This document shows positions 39,092 to 49,346 of a DNA stretch of 64,000 bases, piece after piece. Under the pieces are notes generated by a model. That model was not told the DNA's origin. It was given only the letters and a program-made list of their open reading frames with translations, and made no database searches. This DNA is from Azospirillum sp. TSH100 (GTDB lineage Bacteria > Pseudomonadota > Alphaproteobacteria > Azospirillales > Azospirillaceae), in assembly GCF_004923295.1 (NCBI RefSeq), contig NZ_CP039635.1, positions 268,501 to 332,500 of the forward strand. The letters are read 5' to 3'. Position 1 is the stretch's first letter. Each line of letters starts with the position of its first letter. A program made the translations under genes and the position numbers.

Positions 39092-39134
39092 CGGCCAGGG
39101 AGACCGCAGCGACCGCCGCGACCCGGAGCCCATC

Positions 39135-40658
39135 ATGCCCGACGCGAACACCGCCCTGCTGGCGGCCCGTCCTTCCCAAACCCGTCTTTCCACCGCTTCC
39201 CTGAACAGCCTGCCGCCAACCGTCGAGCGTCCCGCATACGACCGCGCCGCGGTGACACCGGGCATCGTCCATATCGGCCTCGGCGCGTTCTGCCGCGCCC
39301 ATCTCGCCACCTACACCGACGACGTGCTGGCGACTGGCGACACCGGCTGGGGCATCGTCGGGGTCGACCCGCTGTCGCCGGCGATCCGCGACGCTCTGAA
39401 GCCACAGGATTGCCTTTACACCCTGCTGGTGCGCGATGAGACGCGCGACCGGCTGCGCGTCGTCGGTTCCTTCCTCGACGCCATGGCCACCGCCGACCAG
39501 CTGGACGAGGTGCTCGCCCTGCTGGCGACGCCGGAGATCCGCATCGTCACCCTGACGGTGACCGAGAAGGGTTATTGCCAGGACGCCGCCACCGGCGCGC
39601 TGGACGAGACGCACCCGCTGATCCGCGCCGACCTCGCCGATTCCGCCAAGCCGCGCAGCGTGCCCGGCCTGCTGGCGGAGGCGATCCGCCGCCGCCGCAC
39701 CGCAGGGATACCGCCCTTCACCGTGCTGGTCTGCGACAACCTCGCCCAGAACGGCATCAAAGTGCGGGGCATCGTCGTCCGTTACGCCGAACTGTGCGAT
39801 CCGGACCTTGCCGCCTACATCGCTGGGCAGGTCAGCTTCCCCTGCACCATGGTGGACCGCATCACCCCCGCCACCCAGGACGCCGACCGGGCCACGGTGG
39901 AGGAGGCGACCGGCTGCCACGATGAATGGCCGGTGGTGAGCGAGCCCTTCAAGCAATGGGTGATCGAGGACCGTTTCCCGCTCGGCCGCCCGGTCTGGGA
40001 AAAGGCCGGCGCCATCCTGGTCGACGACGTCCACCCTTTCGAGCTGATGAAGCTGCGCTGCCTGAACGGCGCCCATTCGCTGCTGGCCTATCTGTCGGTC
40101 ATCGCCGGCATCGAGACGATTGCCGGAGCCATGGCCGATCCACAACTGCCCGCCGTCATGCGGCGCCTGTGGGCGGAAGACCTGATCCCCACCCTGCCGC
40201 CGGTGCCGGGAACCGACATCCCCGCCTACACCGCGGCGCTGGAAGCGCGCTTCCGCAACCCCGGCATCCGCCACCGCACCATCCAGATCTCGTCCGACGG
40301 CTCGCAGAAGCTGCCGCCGCGCCTGCTGGAACCGGCGCGCGAGCTGTTCGCCGCCGGCAAGGTCCCGGCGGTAATCCCGCTGGCCGTCGCCGCCTGGATG
40401 CGTTTCCTGCTGCAAAAGGACGAGTCCGGCACCGCCTACGCGGTCGCCGATCCGATGGCAGCGCGGCTGACCCGCATCGCCGGCACTCATGGCGGCAATG
40501 CCGACGCCCTGGCCGCCGCGCTGTTCGCCATCGAGGACATCTTCGCACCGGAACTGGTGGCGGAACCCGTCTTCCGCAGCGCGGTCATCCGGCATCTCGA
40601 CAATCTGATGAATGTCGGCGTCCGCAAGACGCTTACCACCTTCCTTGGCACCCCCTGA
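39135..40658 (+). CDS. uxuB: D-mannonate oxidoreductase (fructuronate reductase)
   Basis: A 507-residue member of the long-chain mannitol dehydrogenase family. The NAD-binding start is [23 protein letters not shown] (about 43-65); the catalytic block K-x4-N-x2-H appears in [19 protein letters not shown] (lysine, asparagine and histidine in order, about 303-321). UxuB reduces D-fructuronate to D-mannonate with NADH. The context with uxuA and exuT separates it from mannitol dehydrogenase, which has the same fold. The ATG at 39135 gives a short N-terminal extension of about 30 residues. Confidence 0.88.
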   Translation: MPDANTALLAARPSQTRLSTASLNSLPPTVERPAYDRAAVTPGIVHIGLGAFCRAHLATYTDDVLATGDTGWGIVGVDPLSPAIRDALKPQDCLYTLLVRDETRDRLRVVGSFLDAMATADQLDEVLALLATPEIRIVTLTVTEKGYCQDAATGALDETHPLIRADLADSAKPRSVPGLLAEAIRRRRTAGIPPFTVLVCDNLAQNGIKVRGIVVRYAELCDPDLAAYIAGQVSFPCTMVDRITPATQDADRATVEEATGCHDEWPVVSEPFKQWVIEDRFPLGRPVWEKAGAILVDDVHPFELMKLRCLNGAHSLLAYLSVIAGIETIAGAMADPQLPAVMRRLWAEDLIPTLPPVPGTDIPAYTAALEARFRNPGIRHRTIQISSDGSQKLPPRLLEPARELFAAGKVPAVIPLAVAAWMRFLLQKDESGTAYAVADPMAARLTRIAGTHGGNADALAAALFAIEDIFAPELVAEPVFRSAVIRHLDNLMNVGVRKTLTTFLGTP

Positions 40659-40708
40659 CCAAACGGCGGCTTCGGCCCCCCGCACCCGTATTTGAAAGGA
40701 CCATAATC

Positions 40709-41899
40709 ATGCAGGAAACCTGGCGCTGGTTCGGCCCGGACGATCCCGTCACCCTGGAAAAGGCCCGTCAGGCCGGTGCCACCGGCATCGTCACCGCGCT
40801 GCACCACATGAACCAGGGCAGCGTCTGGACGCCCGAGGAGATCCAGAAGCGCCGCGCCATGGTCGAGGCCGCCGGCCTGACCTGGGACGTGGTGGAAAGC
40901 ATCGGCGTCGGTGAGGAGATCAAGACGCGCACCGGCGACTTCCGCACCAAGATCGACAATTACAAGCAGTCGATCCGCAATGTGGCGCGGGCCGGCATCC
41001 CGGTGATCTGCTACAACTTCATGGTCATCACCGACTGGAGCCGGACCAACCTGATGCACCGGCTGCCGAACGGCGGCTATGCCCTGCGCTATGACAGCGT
41101 CGATTTCGCCGCCTACGACCTGTTCGTGCTGAAGCGCCGCAATGCGGAAGCGAGCTACGACCCTGCCCATATCGCGGCCGCCAAGACGCGGTTCGAGGCG
41201 ATGACGGTGGAACAGGTGGCGGAGCTGGAGCGCAACCTGATCGACTGGCTGCCGGCCCGCGACTTCGCCTATGACCGCGACAGCTTCCGCGGCATGCTGG
41301 AACTGTACCAGGAGATCGGCGTCGAGGATCTGCGCGCCAACCTGATCGAGTTCCTGCGCGAAATCACGCCCGTGGCCGAAGAGGAAGGGGTGCGGCTGTG
41401 CATCCACCCCGATGACCCGTCCTTCCCCATTTTTGGCCTGCCGCGGGTGATGTCCACCGCGGAAGACGTGCGGGCGCTGTTCGATGCCGTGCCGCAGGAG
41501 GCCTGCGGGCTGACCCTGTGCACGGGGTCCTTCGGCTCCAACCCGAAGAACGATCTGGTGGCGATGGCGAAGGAGTTCGCCCCGCGCATCCACTTCGTCC
41601 ATCTGCGCAACACCACGCACGAGCCGGACGGCTCCTTCTATGAGGCCGACCATCTCGGCGGCGATACCGACCTGATCGGCGTGGCCGCGGCGATCATCGA
41701 CGAGGAAGCCCGCCGCCGGCAGGCCGGCCGCGCCGACGCCCAAATCCCGATGCGCCCCGACCACGGCCATCTGCTGGGCGACGACATCGGCCAGACGATG
41801 AATCCCGGCTATTCCTTCGTCGGGCGCCTGAAGGGACTGGCTGAACTGCGCGGCGTGATGCGCACCATCGAAGCCTTCCGCGACAAGCGGGTAGCCTGA
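40709..41899 (+). CDS. uxuA: Mannonate dehydratase
   Basis: A 396-residue UxuA with highly conserved blocks: [43 protein letters not shown] and [17 protein letters not shown], the last containing metal-binding His. It dehydrates D-mannonate to 2-keto-3-deoxygluconate (Fe2+/Mn2+ dependent). AAAGGA precedes the ATG. It ends the exuT-uxuB-uxuA operon; the uronate isomerase uxaC and KDG kinase are not in the window, so they must lie elsewhere. Confidence 0.94.
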   Translation: MQETWRWFGPDDPVTLEKARQAGATGIVTALHHMNQGSVWTPEEIQKRRAMVEAAGLTWDVVESIGVGEEIKTRTGDFRTKIDNYKQSIRNVARAGIPVICYNFMVITDWSRTNLMHRLPNGGYALRYDSVDFAAYDLFVLKRRNAEASYDPAHIAAAKTRFEAMTVEQVAELERNLIDWLPARDFAYDRDSFRGMLELYQEIGVEDLRANLIEFLREITPVAEEEGVRLCIHPDDPSFPIFGLPRVMSTAEDVRALFDAVPQEACGLTLCTGSFGSNPKNDLVAMAKEFAPRIHFVHLRNTTHEPDGSFYEADHLGGDTDLIGVAAAIIDEEARRRQAGRADAQIPMRPDHGHLLGDDIGQTMNPGYSFVGRLKGLAELRGVMRTIEAFRDKRVA

Positions 41900-41959
41900 C
41901 ATGTAGCGGGACCGGCGGCGGGGTCCGTCTCCAGTGCGGGGAGACGGCCCCCGCCGCCT

Positions 41960-44569
41960 TCAGTCTTGCCCGTCCTCCCCGATGGCTTCCCGGCTGACCT
42001 GGGCGACCGGCCTGACGGCGAGGTCGAATGCCCCGGCCGGCACCGGCGGCCCAAGCAAGCCGCCCTGGACGAAGCCACAGCGAACCTCGCCGGCCAGCAT
42101 CCGCTGCTCCCCCGTCTCCACCCCTTCGGCGATCACCGTCAGGTTCATACTGCGGGCCAGCGCCACGATGGCATGCACCATGTCATGATTGGCCGGGGTG
42201 CGGACGACGTCCCGCAAAATAGCCTGATCGATCTTCAGGAATTCCACCGGCAGCCGCCGCAAATGGCCGAGCGATGCGTAACCGGTACCGAATCCGCCAA
42301 CCGAGAAGGCGACGCCCAGCAGCCGCAGGGTCTGCATCGTCCGCGTCATCTCCGCCGATGGCGCCAGCATCGCGGCCTCCGGCAGTTCCAAGATCAACCG
42401 GTCCGGCGAAGCACCGTGGCGGCCGAGGCAGCCGGCGACCTCCTCGTCGAAACCGGGATGCTTCAGCTGCAGGATGGACACCGGCACCGTCAGCCGCAAG
42501 CCTTCGGCACCGCGGCCACGCCAGTCCGCCAGTTGCCGGCAGGCGGCGTCCAGCAGCCAGGAGCCGATCTGCAGCATCAGCCCGTTCGCCTCCGCCAGAT
42601 GCAGAAAGTCGGCGGGCGCCAGCTGACCGCGCTCGGGATGGTTCCAGCGCACCTCCGCCTGCGCGCCGGCCAGCAGGCCGCTGCCGACCTCCACCACTGG
42701 CTGGAGGAACAGCGCCAGCTGGCCCTTCGCCAGCGCCTCGTGCAGGTCGTTCTCCATCCGCAGATGGGCCAACTCATCGGCGTCCATTCCCGGATCGTAG
42801 AAGACCCAGTTGGCCGTCCCCTGCCGCTTGGCATGGTACATCGCGACGTCGGCATTCTTCACCAGAAGCTCCGGGTCGGTGCCTTGGTCCGGCGCGAAGG
42901 TGACGCCAATGCTGGCGGAAATATGCAGGGTCTGGCCGGCGATATGGAAGGGCGCGCCCAGACTGTCGAGCAGGCGGCGGGCGACCTTCTCCACCTCCCC
43001 GGTGTCGCCGACATCCGACAGGATGACGGTGAACTCGTCGCCGCCGATCCGCGCGATGGTCTCCGACCCGCGGACGCAGGCCGCCATCCGCTGGGCAGCC
43101 TCACGCAGCAGCACGTCACCGGTCTGATGGCCCAATGTGTCATTGACCCATTTGAAGCGGTTCAGATCGATGAACAGCAGCGCCACGGGCGTCCTGTCGC
43201 GTGCCGCACGGCGCAACGCCTGACGCAGCCGGTCATAGAACAGCGGCCGGTTTGGCAGCCCGGTCAACGCGTCGTAATTGGCCTGATGGCGGATCGTCTC
43301 CTCCGCCCGGCGACGCGCGGTGATGTCCTGGATCGCGGTGATCAACCCAAGAACGAGGCCGTCGGCGTCATGGAAGGGTTCCCCCACCTCCTGAAGGTCC
43401 AGATGGCCGCCGCCGGGACGGGCGATGCGGTATTCGACGTCGAAGCGCGTGTTCTCCTCCCAGGCGCGGCGATAGGTATCCTGAATTTCCAGCCGCTGGT
43501 CCGGAATCACGCGGTCGAGATAGAGCCCGACGGTCAGCGGCTCCGACGCGGCCGATACCTGCTCGTTGTGCAGGCCGATCAGTTCACGGAAATTGGCCGA
43601 GACCTCCAGCCGGTCTTCGGGCAGATGAACGGTGTAGGCCAGCTTGGCGACGCGCTGGGCCTGCGCCAGCCGCGCCTCGCTGAGGCGCAGCGGTTCCTGG
43701 CGCTTCAGCCGTTGCAGCACGCGCTGGAACAGGAACAGCAGTGCCACCAGCGCCAGCATGAAGCCACCGGCATAGGGGGCGGTCTCCCGCAACAGGGTGC
43801 GGCCGGGCTGTTCGGGCGCCCAGGCCAGCACGCCGAACGACGTCCCGGCGATGCTCCTCAAGGGCAGGCTGGAGACGGCGGGCGGAACCGGCCCGTCGGC
43901 CGGGACGATGCGCAGATCGGCGATCCGCCGCGAAGCGGCGAGCTTCGCCAGCTCCAAGTCGAGCCGGGTCAGGAAGATCTGGACCGGTTTGGCGGGATCC
44001 GGCGGAAGCTGGGCGTGCCCTTTCTCATACTCGATCACCCGGGCACCGAAAACGAAGGGCGTCTGCCCGACATGGACGATGCCGCCGGTCGGTTTCCCGG
44101 CGGTGCGCGCCGCCACCAGCACCTCATGCAGATCGACCACCTCCTGCGCGGCCACTTCCATATCCTCGCGCAGGGCGCCGTCCTTCGAGGCGTAGATCAG
44201 CCCGTCCCCTCCGTTCCAGGCGTAGGAACGGTCGAGTCCCCAGAGCCGCTCCGCATAGGGGCCGACATTGGCGTAGGCCCAGTCTCTGTCAAACGCGACG
44301 ACCAGATGATCGACGGCGTCGTTCCACAGGCTGTATTCCTCGGCCTTCTTTCCCATAGCCGTGGTCAGATCGGCAACGGCGTCGGCGATCTCGGCCTTCG
44401 TCCGCTCGGCCGTTGCCGCATCGATCCGCCGCGCCGTCTCAAGCGTCATGAACAGCACAAACGCAACGGTAAATACAACCATGACGACAAAAAGCAGGCC
44501 GACGACATTAAGTCGACGCGCATCGCCCGTGGCGTGACAGAAGGTTCCTGGAGTTGGGGGCGAGATCAT
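41960..44569 (-). CDS. CHASE4-PAS-GGDEF-EAL protein with degenerate EAL domain
   Basis: An 869-residue membrane protein. A first transmembrane helix (about 22-45), a periplasmic CHASE4-like sensor (KKAEEYSLWNDAVDHLV, up to about 260), a second helix (about 268-285), PAS (about 300-420), GGDEF (about 430-590) and EAL (about 605-855) follow in order. GGDEF is intact (509-513); the I-site is RGSE (500-503) rather than RxxD. In the EAL domain the EAL motif reads AQAEVRW (636-642), the metal-binding Asn is Pro696, and the DDFGTGY aspartates are Gly758-Gly759. Phosphodiesterase activity is therefore unlikely. The ATG at 44569 is preferred over an upstream TTG. It is probably a diguanylate cyclase with a c-di-GMP-sensing or structural EAL module. 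Confidence 0.88.
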   Translation of the reverse strand: MISPPTPGTFCHATGDARRLNVVGLLFVVMVVFTVAFVLFMTLETARRIDAATAERTKAEIADAVADLTTAMGKKAEEYSLWNDAVDHLVVAFDRDWAYANVGPYAERLWGLDRSYAWNGGDGLIYASKDGALREDMEVAAQEVVDLHEVLVAARTAGKPTGGIVHVGQTPFVFGARVIEYEKGHAQLPPDPAKPVQIFLTRLDLELAKLAASRRIADLRIVPADGPVPPAVSSLPLRSIAGTSFGVLAWAPEQPGRTLLRETAPYAGGFMLALVALLFLFQRVLQRLKRQEPLRLSEARLAQAQRVAKLAYTVHLPEDRLEVSANFRELIGLHNEQVSAASEPLTVGLYLDRVIPDQRLEIQDTYRRAWEENTRFDVEYRIARPGGGHLDLQEVGEPFHDADGLVLGLITAIQDITARRRAEETIRHQANYDALTGLPNRPLFYDRLRQALRRAARDRTPVALLFIDLNRFKWVNDTLGHQTGDVLLREAAQRMAACVRGSETIARIGGDEFTVILSDVGDTGEVEKVARRLLDSLGAPFHIAGQTLHISASIGVTFAPDQGTDPELLVKNADVAMYHAKRQGTANWVFYDPGMDADELAHLRMENDLHEALAKGQLALFLQPVVEVGSGLLAGAQAEVRWNHPERGQLAPADFLHLAEANGLMLQIGSWLLDAACRQLADWRGRGAEGLRLTVPVSILQLKHPGFDEEVAGCLGRHGASPDRLILELPEAAMLAPSAEMTRTMQTLRLLGVAFSVGGFGTGYASLGHLRRLPVEFLKIDQAILRDVVRTPANHDMVHAIVALARSMNLTVIAEGVETGEQRMLAGEVRCGFVQGGLLGPPVPAGAFDLAVRPVAQVSREAIGEDGQD

Positions 44570-44988
44570 CGCGACGCTTACCAAATTCCGGATATCACAA
44601 TTATTCTACCCAGCTTCCTGTTAATTTTCCGCTTATAGGAACAGTTTGCAGGCACAGCGTATCAATCTTTCCCCACCTCCGCCGCTTATCCGCTGCGGAG
44701 TCCTGCCTGTCCTTGAGTGAACACAAACAGGCAGCCGCCCCCCGGAATCCCGCGGCAATCGGAACGGTGCAAGGAAATGGCGCCGGGCTCGTCAGCGACA
44801 GGAAGCACATCCGCGGCCAACCCACCCCACGAAGCGGCGTTCAGCAGCGGGACTTGCGAAGCCAAGAGGTCGGAATGCAGACGCTCAGCCCGACAGCACG
44901 AAGCAGCCGCAAGATTGCTCTCTCGCCGCCGCAGGTCGGTGCATCAAGTTTTCATGGAATTCAATGGCTTGGCGCCCGCCAAGCAAGG
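44570..44988. other. Intergenic region without recognised gene
   Basis: These 419 bases between the GGDEF-EAL gene and tRNA-Ser hold only weak open frames without convincing start sites. The part next to the GGDEF-EAL start (44580-44660) is AT-rich and probably holds its promoter. Nothing else is recognised. Confidence 0.4.
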
Positions 44989-45081
44989 TGGCGGAGGGGA
45001 TGGGATTCGAACCCACGATAGGGCTTTAAACCCTATGACGGTTTAGCAAACCGTTGCCTTCAGCCACTCGGCCACCCCTCC
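44989..45081 (-). tRNA. tRNA-Ser (anticodon GCU)
   Basis: Read leftwards, the 93-base gene begins GGAGGGGTGGCCGAGTGG and ends with CCCCTCC-G-CCA. The acceptor arms GGAGGGG and CCCCTCC pair perfectly and CCA is encoded. The anticodon stem-loop GGTTTGCTAAACC reads GCU (decoding AGC/AGU). The long variable arm (CATAGGGTTTAAAGCCCTATC region, two pairing halves) and the T-arm GGGTTCGAATCCC are typical of tRNA-Ser. Confidence 0.96.
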
Positions 45082-45363
45082 AGCCAGTGCGGTTTCCCGT
45101 GGGTCACCGCTGGCGTGGGGAGCGTTCTAACGGCCGGCCGTACCCTTGTCAACGCTTACAAAGCCACAAATCCGCTTTTCCCGAAAATCATCGGGAAGAG
45201 ACAAATCTGTATAAAATTTTAGCCTATTTTTAACGGAAGGCGGTTATGATGCCACCATGAGCAATAAAAAGCTCGGGTGACGAACGACTCGGTCGCGTGG
45301 GGGTTGAACCCGTCAGAGCCCCGCCGGTCAGTGACGCCGCACCCCGTCGCCGTGGAGGATGCC

Positions 45364-45600
45364 ATGACCCTGTCACGCCGTTGCGCCGAAACACTGATCG
45401 ACCTCGTCGAGATCAAGCTGAGCTGCCTGGAAATCACCGACCGCGAAGACCAGCGTGAAAAGGAACTGCTGCAACGCTGCGTGCAGGAACTGAACGCCGA
45501 ACTGCGCGGGGAAAACGGCGCGCTCGCCAACTTCGCGGCTCCCAAGCGCCGCGGCCGTCGGCCCAAGCATCTGCAATTCCACGAACTGCACGTCGCCTGA
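45364..45600 (+). CDS. Small charged helical protein, unknown
   Basis: A 78-residue protein that I do not recognise. It looks mostly helical (residues 5-52, rich in Glu/Leu, possible coiled coil DREDQREKELLQRCVQELNAEL) with a basic tail PKRRGRRPKH, which might bind nucleic acid. GGAGG lies five bases before the ATG. It is preceded by a 280-base AT-richer region downstream of tRNA-Ser and converges with the sensor kinase gene. Confidence 0.6.
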   Translation: MTLSRRCAETLIDLVEIKLSCLEITDREDQREKELLQRCVQELNAELRGENGALANFAAPKRRGRRPKHLQFHELHVA

Positions 45601-45642
45601 GCGGCTTCCGGCAGGACGGCGTGGCGGGATTGCGGTCCGGCG

Positions 45643-47439
45643 TCAGTTCAGCGCCGGCTCGGTCGCGGTGGCCGGCTGCATCGCCGGCGCCTCGCGCGGC
45701 AGCTGGATGGTGAAGCGGGTCCCCTGCCCCGGCCAGGATTGGACGGTCACCGTGCCGCCCAGCGGACCGGTGACCGTGTTGAAAACGATATGCAAGCCCA
45801 GGCCGGAGCCACCCTGCCCGCGCTTGGTGGTGAAGAAGGGGTCGAAGACCTTCGACAGATGTTCCGGCGCGATTCCGGCGCCGTCATCGATGAAGTCGAT
45901 CCGGACGCGGTCAGCCCCGTCCGCCTGCGCGGTGATCCTGATCGTGCCGATCGGCTTTTCGGCCACACGGTCGGCCACCCTGTCGCAGTCACCATAGGCA
46001 TGGACGATGGCGTTGATGACCAGATTGGTCAGCACCTGCCCCAGCGCGCCGGGAAAGCTGTCCATCGTCAGATCGTCATCGCACTCCACCACCACCTTCA
46101 GGTTGGTGCGCTTCAGACGCGGACGCAGCGAGAACAGCAGCTCGTGGATATAGCTGCCCAACTCGAACACCCGCCGGTCTCCGGACGACTGATCGACCGC
46201 CACCTGCTTGAAGCTCTGCACCAACGACGCAGCGCGGTCGATGTTGGCCATCAGCAGACGGCTGCTTTCGCTCAGGCCATCCAGGAACTCCAGGAATTCC
46301 GACCGGCGCAGCGCATTGCCGGTGAAGCGCTCCCGCAGAATCTGCGCCTGTTCGCCGATGTGGCTGGCGGCGGTCAGTCCGATACCGATCGGCGTGTTGA
46401 TCTCGTGCGCCACCCCCGCCACCAGCTGCCCGAGCGAGGCCATGGTCTCGGCCTGGATCAGGCTTTCCTGCGCCTCGCGCAGGTCGGCCAGCGCGCGCTC
46501 GGCCTCTTCCCTGGCCTCGATCATCGCCGATTCGGCAGCCTTGCGGTCGGTGATGTCGTAGAGCCAGGTCAGCAGCGCCGATTCGCCATCCAGCTCGATG
46601 CTGTTCCACGAGGACAGAACCCAGACGACGCTGCCGTCCAGGCGGCGGAACCGGATCTCGGCATTGCGGAAAGCGCCTTCCCGGTCGAATCGGGCGATCA
46701 ACTCATCGCGATCGGCGGGGTCTGCATAGAGGTCGGCCACCGGGGTGCGCATCAGTGCTGCCCGATCACGGCCCATCAGCCGTGCCGACTGGGCGTTGCA
46801 GAACAGCCAGCGACCGTCCCGCGTGGTGACGTTCACCGCGATGGGCGCCGCCTCCATGATCTTCAGCAGCCGTTCCTCGCTGGCGCGCAGCCGCTCCTCC
46901 TGCCGACGGGCTTCGGTAATGTCGGTCATGATGCCGGCATAGCGCACCGCCCGACCACTCTCGTCACGGAAGGCACGGCCCTTGGCGGCGATCCACACCC
47001 AGCCACCGCCCTCATGGCGAAGCCGGTAGCTGTAGGCATAGGCCGGGGTCTCACCCGCCAGATGAGAGGCGATGTGGGCCAGCACCCGTTCGCGGTCCTC
47101 CGCGTGCAGCCGCCGCTCCCAGAAATCGGGGGGCATGGCCGGCCGCGTGCGATAGCCCAGCATTCGCGGAAAGGTGTCCGACCACCAGCAGGTCCCGGCC
47201 ACCAGATCGGCGTCCCACACCGCGGCACCGGTCGCCTCCAGCGCCATCTCCAGCCTTTGGCCGATCTCCGGCTCATGCAGGGGGTGCGGCGGCTGGGCGT
47301 TGGCGGGATCGGCTGACTGCTGCAATGAAGGTGGCGAACGGTGGAGCGCCCGGCGACCGGCATACCGGCCCAGCAGCACCCCGAGCAGTCCGCCGACGGC
47401 ACCAGCCGCCAGCGCCACCGTTACCGGCTCCGCCGCCAT
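45643..47439 (-). CDS. PAS-PAS sensor histidine kinase
   Basis: A 598-residue kinase: N-terminal hydrophobic segment (residues 5-25) that could anchor it, first PAS/PAC (about 60-175, ending AGIMTDITEARRQEERL), second PAS/PAC (about 185-305), a coiled coil, and a histidine-kinase core. The phosphorylated His is expected at His345 (GVAHEINTPIGI); the ATPase N-box NLVINAIVHAYG, IDDGAGI and GGSGLGLHI boxes are intact. The ATG at 47439 has GGAGGAA directly upstream. No response regulator is encoded nearby, so it is an orphan kinase. The group with GVAHEINTPIG often acts in c-di-GMP or chemotaxis-related phosphorelays, but the signal is unknown. Confidence 0.92.
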   Translation of the reverse strand: MAAEPVTVALAAGAVGGLLGVLLGRYAGRRALHRSPPSLQQSADPANAQPPHPLHEPEIGQRLEMALEATGAAVWDADLVAGTCWWSDTFPRMLGYRTRPAMPPDFWERRLHAEDRERVLAHIASHLAGETPAYAYSYRLRHEGGGWVWIAAKGRAFRDESGRAVRYAGIMTDITEARRQEERLRASEERLLKIMEAAPIAVNVTTRDGRWLFCNAQSARLMGRDRAALMRTPVADLYADPADRDELIARFDREGAFRNAEIRFRRLDGSVVWVLSSWNSIELDGESALLTWLYDITDRKAAESAMIEAREEAERALADLREAQESLIQAETMASLGQLVAGVAHEINTPIGIGLTAASHIGEQAQILRERFTGNALRRSEFLEFLDGLSESSRLLMANIDRAASLVQSFKQVAVDQSSGDRRVFELGSYIHELLFSLRPRLKRTNLKVVVECDDDLTMDSFPGALGQVLTNLVINAIVHAYGDCDRVADRVAEKPIGTIRITAQADGADRVRIDFIDDGAGIAPEHLSKVFDPFFTTKRGQGGSGLGLHIVFNTVTGPLGGTVTVQSWPGQGTRFTIQLPREAPAMQPATATEPALN

Positions 47440-47524
47440 GGTTCCTCCACCGTTTCCAGCACTGTGACGGCGGAAACCGGGAAAATTCAACTGTGGCTTT
47501 GCCTTAGGGAGCGGCTACACCCAA

Positions 47525-47557
47525 GAAAAAAGCCCCTCCGCCGGGCGGAGAGGCTTT
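47525..47557 (-). terminator. Intrinsic terminator of gatB
   Basis: Read leftwards, AAAGCCTCTCCGCC and GGCGGAGGGGCTTT form a GC-rich stem with one mismatch around a C/G-containing loop, followed by a T-run (TTTTTT). It lies about 60 bases after the gatB stop and ahead of the sensor kinase gene on the same strand, separating the two transcripts. Confidence 0.85.
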
Positions 47558-47615
47558 CCTCAAACATTCTTTCGGACGGGACGGAGATTTCCATCCGCCG
47601 ACCGGGAAAAGCCGC

Positions 47616-49067
47616 TTAGCCTTTCAACTTGTTCATCAGGATTTCGTTGACCATGGCCGGGTTGGCCTTGCCCTGGGTCGCCTTCATCACCTGACCGACG
47701 AAGAAGCCGAACAGCTTGTCCTTGCCGCTGCGGAACTCCGCGACCTTGTCGGCGTTGGCGGCCAGCACGGCGTCGATCGATCCCTCGATCGCGCTGGTGT
47801 CGGTGACCTGACGCAGGCCCTTCTTTTCGACGATGTCGGCGGCCTTCTCGCCGGTCTCGAACATCGTCTCGAAGACCTCCTTGGCGATGCGGCCGGAGAT
47901 GGTGTTGTCGGCGATCAGGTCGATCAGGCCGCCGAGATTCTCGGCCGACACCGGGCTCTCCTCGATCTCCTTGCCAGCCTTGTTCAGATAGCCGAACAGC
48001 TCGCCGGTAACCCAGTTGGAGGCCAGCTTCGGATCGCGGCCCTTGGCAACCGCCTCGAAATAGTCGGCCTTCGACTTCTCCGAGACCAGCACGCCGGCGT
48101 CATAGACCGACAGCTTGTAGTCCTCGATGAAGCGGGCCTTCTTGTCGTCCGGCAGTTCGGGCAGCGTCTTCTTGATGTCTTCCACCCACGCTGCGTCGAG
48201 TTCCAGCGGCAGCAGGTCGGGATCGGGGAAATAGCGGTAGTCGTGCGCCTCTTCCTTCGACCGCATGGAGCGGGTCACGAATTTGGTCGTGTCCCACAGA
48301 CGGGTCTCCTGGTCGATCTTGCCGCCTTCCTCGATGATCTCGATCTGGCGGCGCGCCTCATACTCGATCGCCTGCATGACGAAGCGGATCGAGTTGACGT
48401 TCTTGATCTCGCAGCGGGTGCCGAAGGGCTCGCCCGGCTTGCGCACCGACACGTTGACGTCACAGCGCATGGAGCCTTCCTCCATGTTGCCGTCGCAGGT
48501 GCCGAGATAGCGCAGGATCGAGCGCAGCTTGCGCACATACGCGCCGGCCTCTTCCGAGCTGCGCATGTCGGGTTCCGACACGATCTCCATCAGCGCCACG
48601 CCCGACCGGTTCAGGTCGATGTAGGTCTTGGACGGGTGCTGGTCGTGCAGCGACTTGCCGGCATCCTGCTCCAGGTGCAGGCGCGTGACGCCGACCGTGC
48701 GGCTGGTGCCGTCCGGCAGGTCCAGCACGATCTCGCCCTTGCCGACAATCGGCTGCAGGAACTGGCTGATCTGGTAGCCCTGCGGCAGGTCGGCGTAGAA
48801 GTAGTTCTTGCGGTCGAAGACCGAGTGCAGGTTGATCTCGGCCTTCAGGCCCAGACCGGTGCGCACCGCCTGTTCGACACAATATTCGTTGATGACGGGC
48901 AGCATGCCGGGGAACGCGGCGTCGACGAAGCTGACCTGGCTGTTCGGCTCGGCCCCGAATTCGGTGGCGGAGCCGGAGAACAGCTTCGCGTTCGAAATCA
49001 CCTGGGCATGGACCTCAAGCCCGATCACGACTTCCCAATCGCCCGTTTCACCCTGGATGTACGACAT
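47616..49067 (-). CDS. gatB: Aspartyl/glutamyl-tRNA amidotransferase subunit B
   Basis: A 483-residue GatB with all main blocks: [22 protein letters not shown], the [18 protein letters not shown] kinase-site motif (about 84-102), [21 protein letters not shown], and the C-terminal YqeY-like domain ending in [15 protein letters not shown]. GatB activates misacylated Glu-tRNA-Gln and Asp-tRNA-Asn for amidation with GatA and GatC. gatA and gatC are not adjacent in the upstream direction, where a divergent gene begins. It is followed by a strong terminator. Confidence 0.97.
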   Translation of the reverse strand: MSYIQGETGDWEVVIGLEVHAQVISNAKLFSGSATEFGAEPNSQVSFVDAAFPGMLPVINEYCVEQAVRTGLGLKAEINLHSVFDRKNYFYADLPQGYQISQFLQPIVGKGEIVLDLPDGTSRTVGVTRLHLEQDAGKSLHDQHPSKTYIDLNRSGVALMEIVSEPDMRSSEEAGAYVRKLRSILRYLGTCDGNMEEGSMRCDVNVSVRKPGEPFGTRCEIKNVNSIRFVMQAIEYEARRQIEIIEEGGKIDQETRLWDTTKFVTRSMRSKEEAHDYRYFPDPDLLPLELDAAWVEDIKKTLPELPDDKKARFIEDYKLSVYDAGVLVSEKSKADYFEAVAKGRDPKLASNWVTGELFGYLNKAGKEIEESPVSAENLGGLIDLIADNTISGRIAKEVFETMFETGEKAADIVEKKGLRQVTDTSAIEGSIDAVLAANADKVAEFRSGKDKLFGFFVGQVMKATQGKANPAMVNEILMNKLKG

Positions 49068-49202
49068 CGTTCCGCTCTTCGACGTTCACGGCACGGGACT
49101 GGACAGGCGTCGCCCTTGGAAAGGACGCCCCGGCCATACCCTTGGAATCCTGTTTCTTCTAACGCCCTTTGCGGCCGCGCGCACGCTTTATCGCGACGCG
49201 GC

Positions 49203-49261
49203 TTTCCCGGCCTCTTTCCCGGCCTCCTCGTACCTCCCCTCCTACCTCCCCTCCTACCTCC
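49203..49261. repeat. Two adjacent 12-base tandem repeats
   Basis: TTTCCCGGCCTC occurs twice in tandem (49203-49226) and, four bases on, TACCTCCCCTCC occurs 2.6 times (49231-49261). Both lie in the divergent region between gatB and the ClpP-fold protein gene. They are candidates for slipped-strand length variation. The reverse strand reads GGAGG repeatedly, mimicking ribosome sites without a start. Confidence 0.75.
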
Positions 49262-49346
49262 ATTGTGCGGCCCGCCACAGACAGGCCGTTAACCCTCGGG
49301 CAAGCTTTGACCGCCACGCTGAACGGATCGGGCGCGGGAGGGTATG

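Noticed and set aside
45178..45197. Hairpin TTCCCGA-aaatca-TCGGGAA downstream of tRNA-Ser promoter region
   Set aside because: It has no T-run and lies upstream of the tRNA on its strand, so neither a terminator nor an operator can be supported.
49231..49261. Possible small CRISPR-like or minisatellite coding repeat
   Set aside because: The unit is only 12 bases with no spacers and no open frame of note; listed simply as a tandem repeat.
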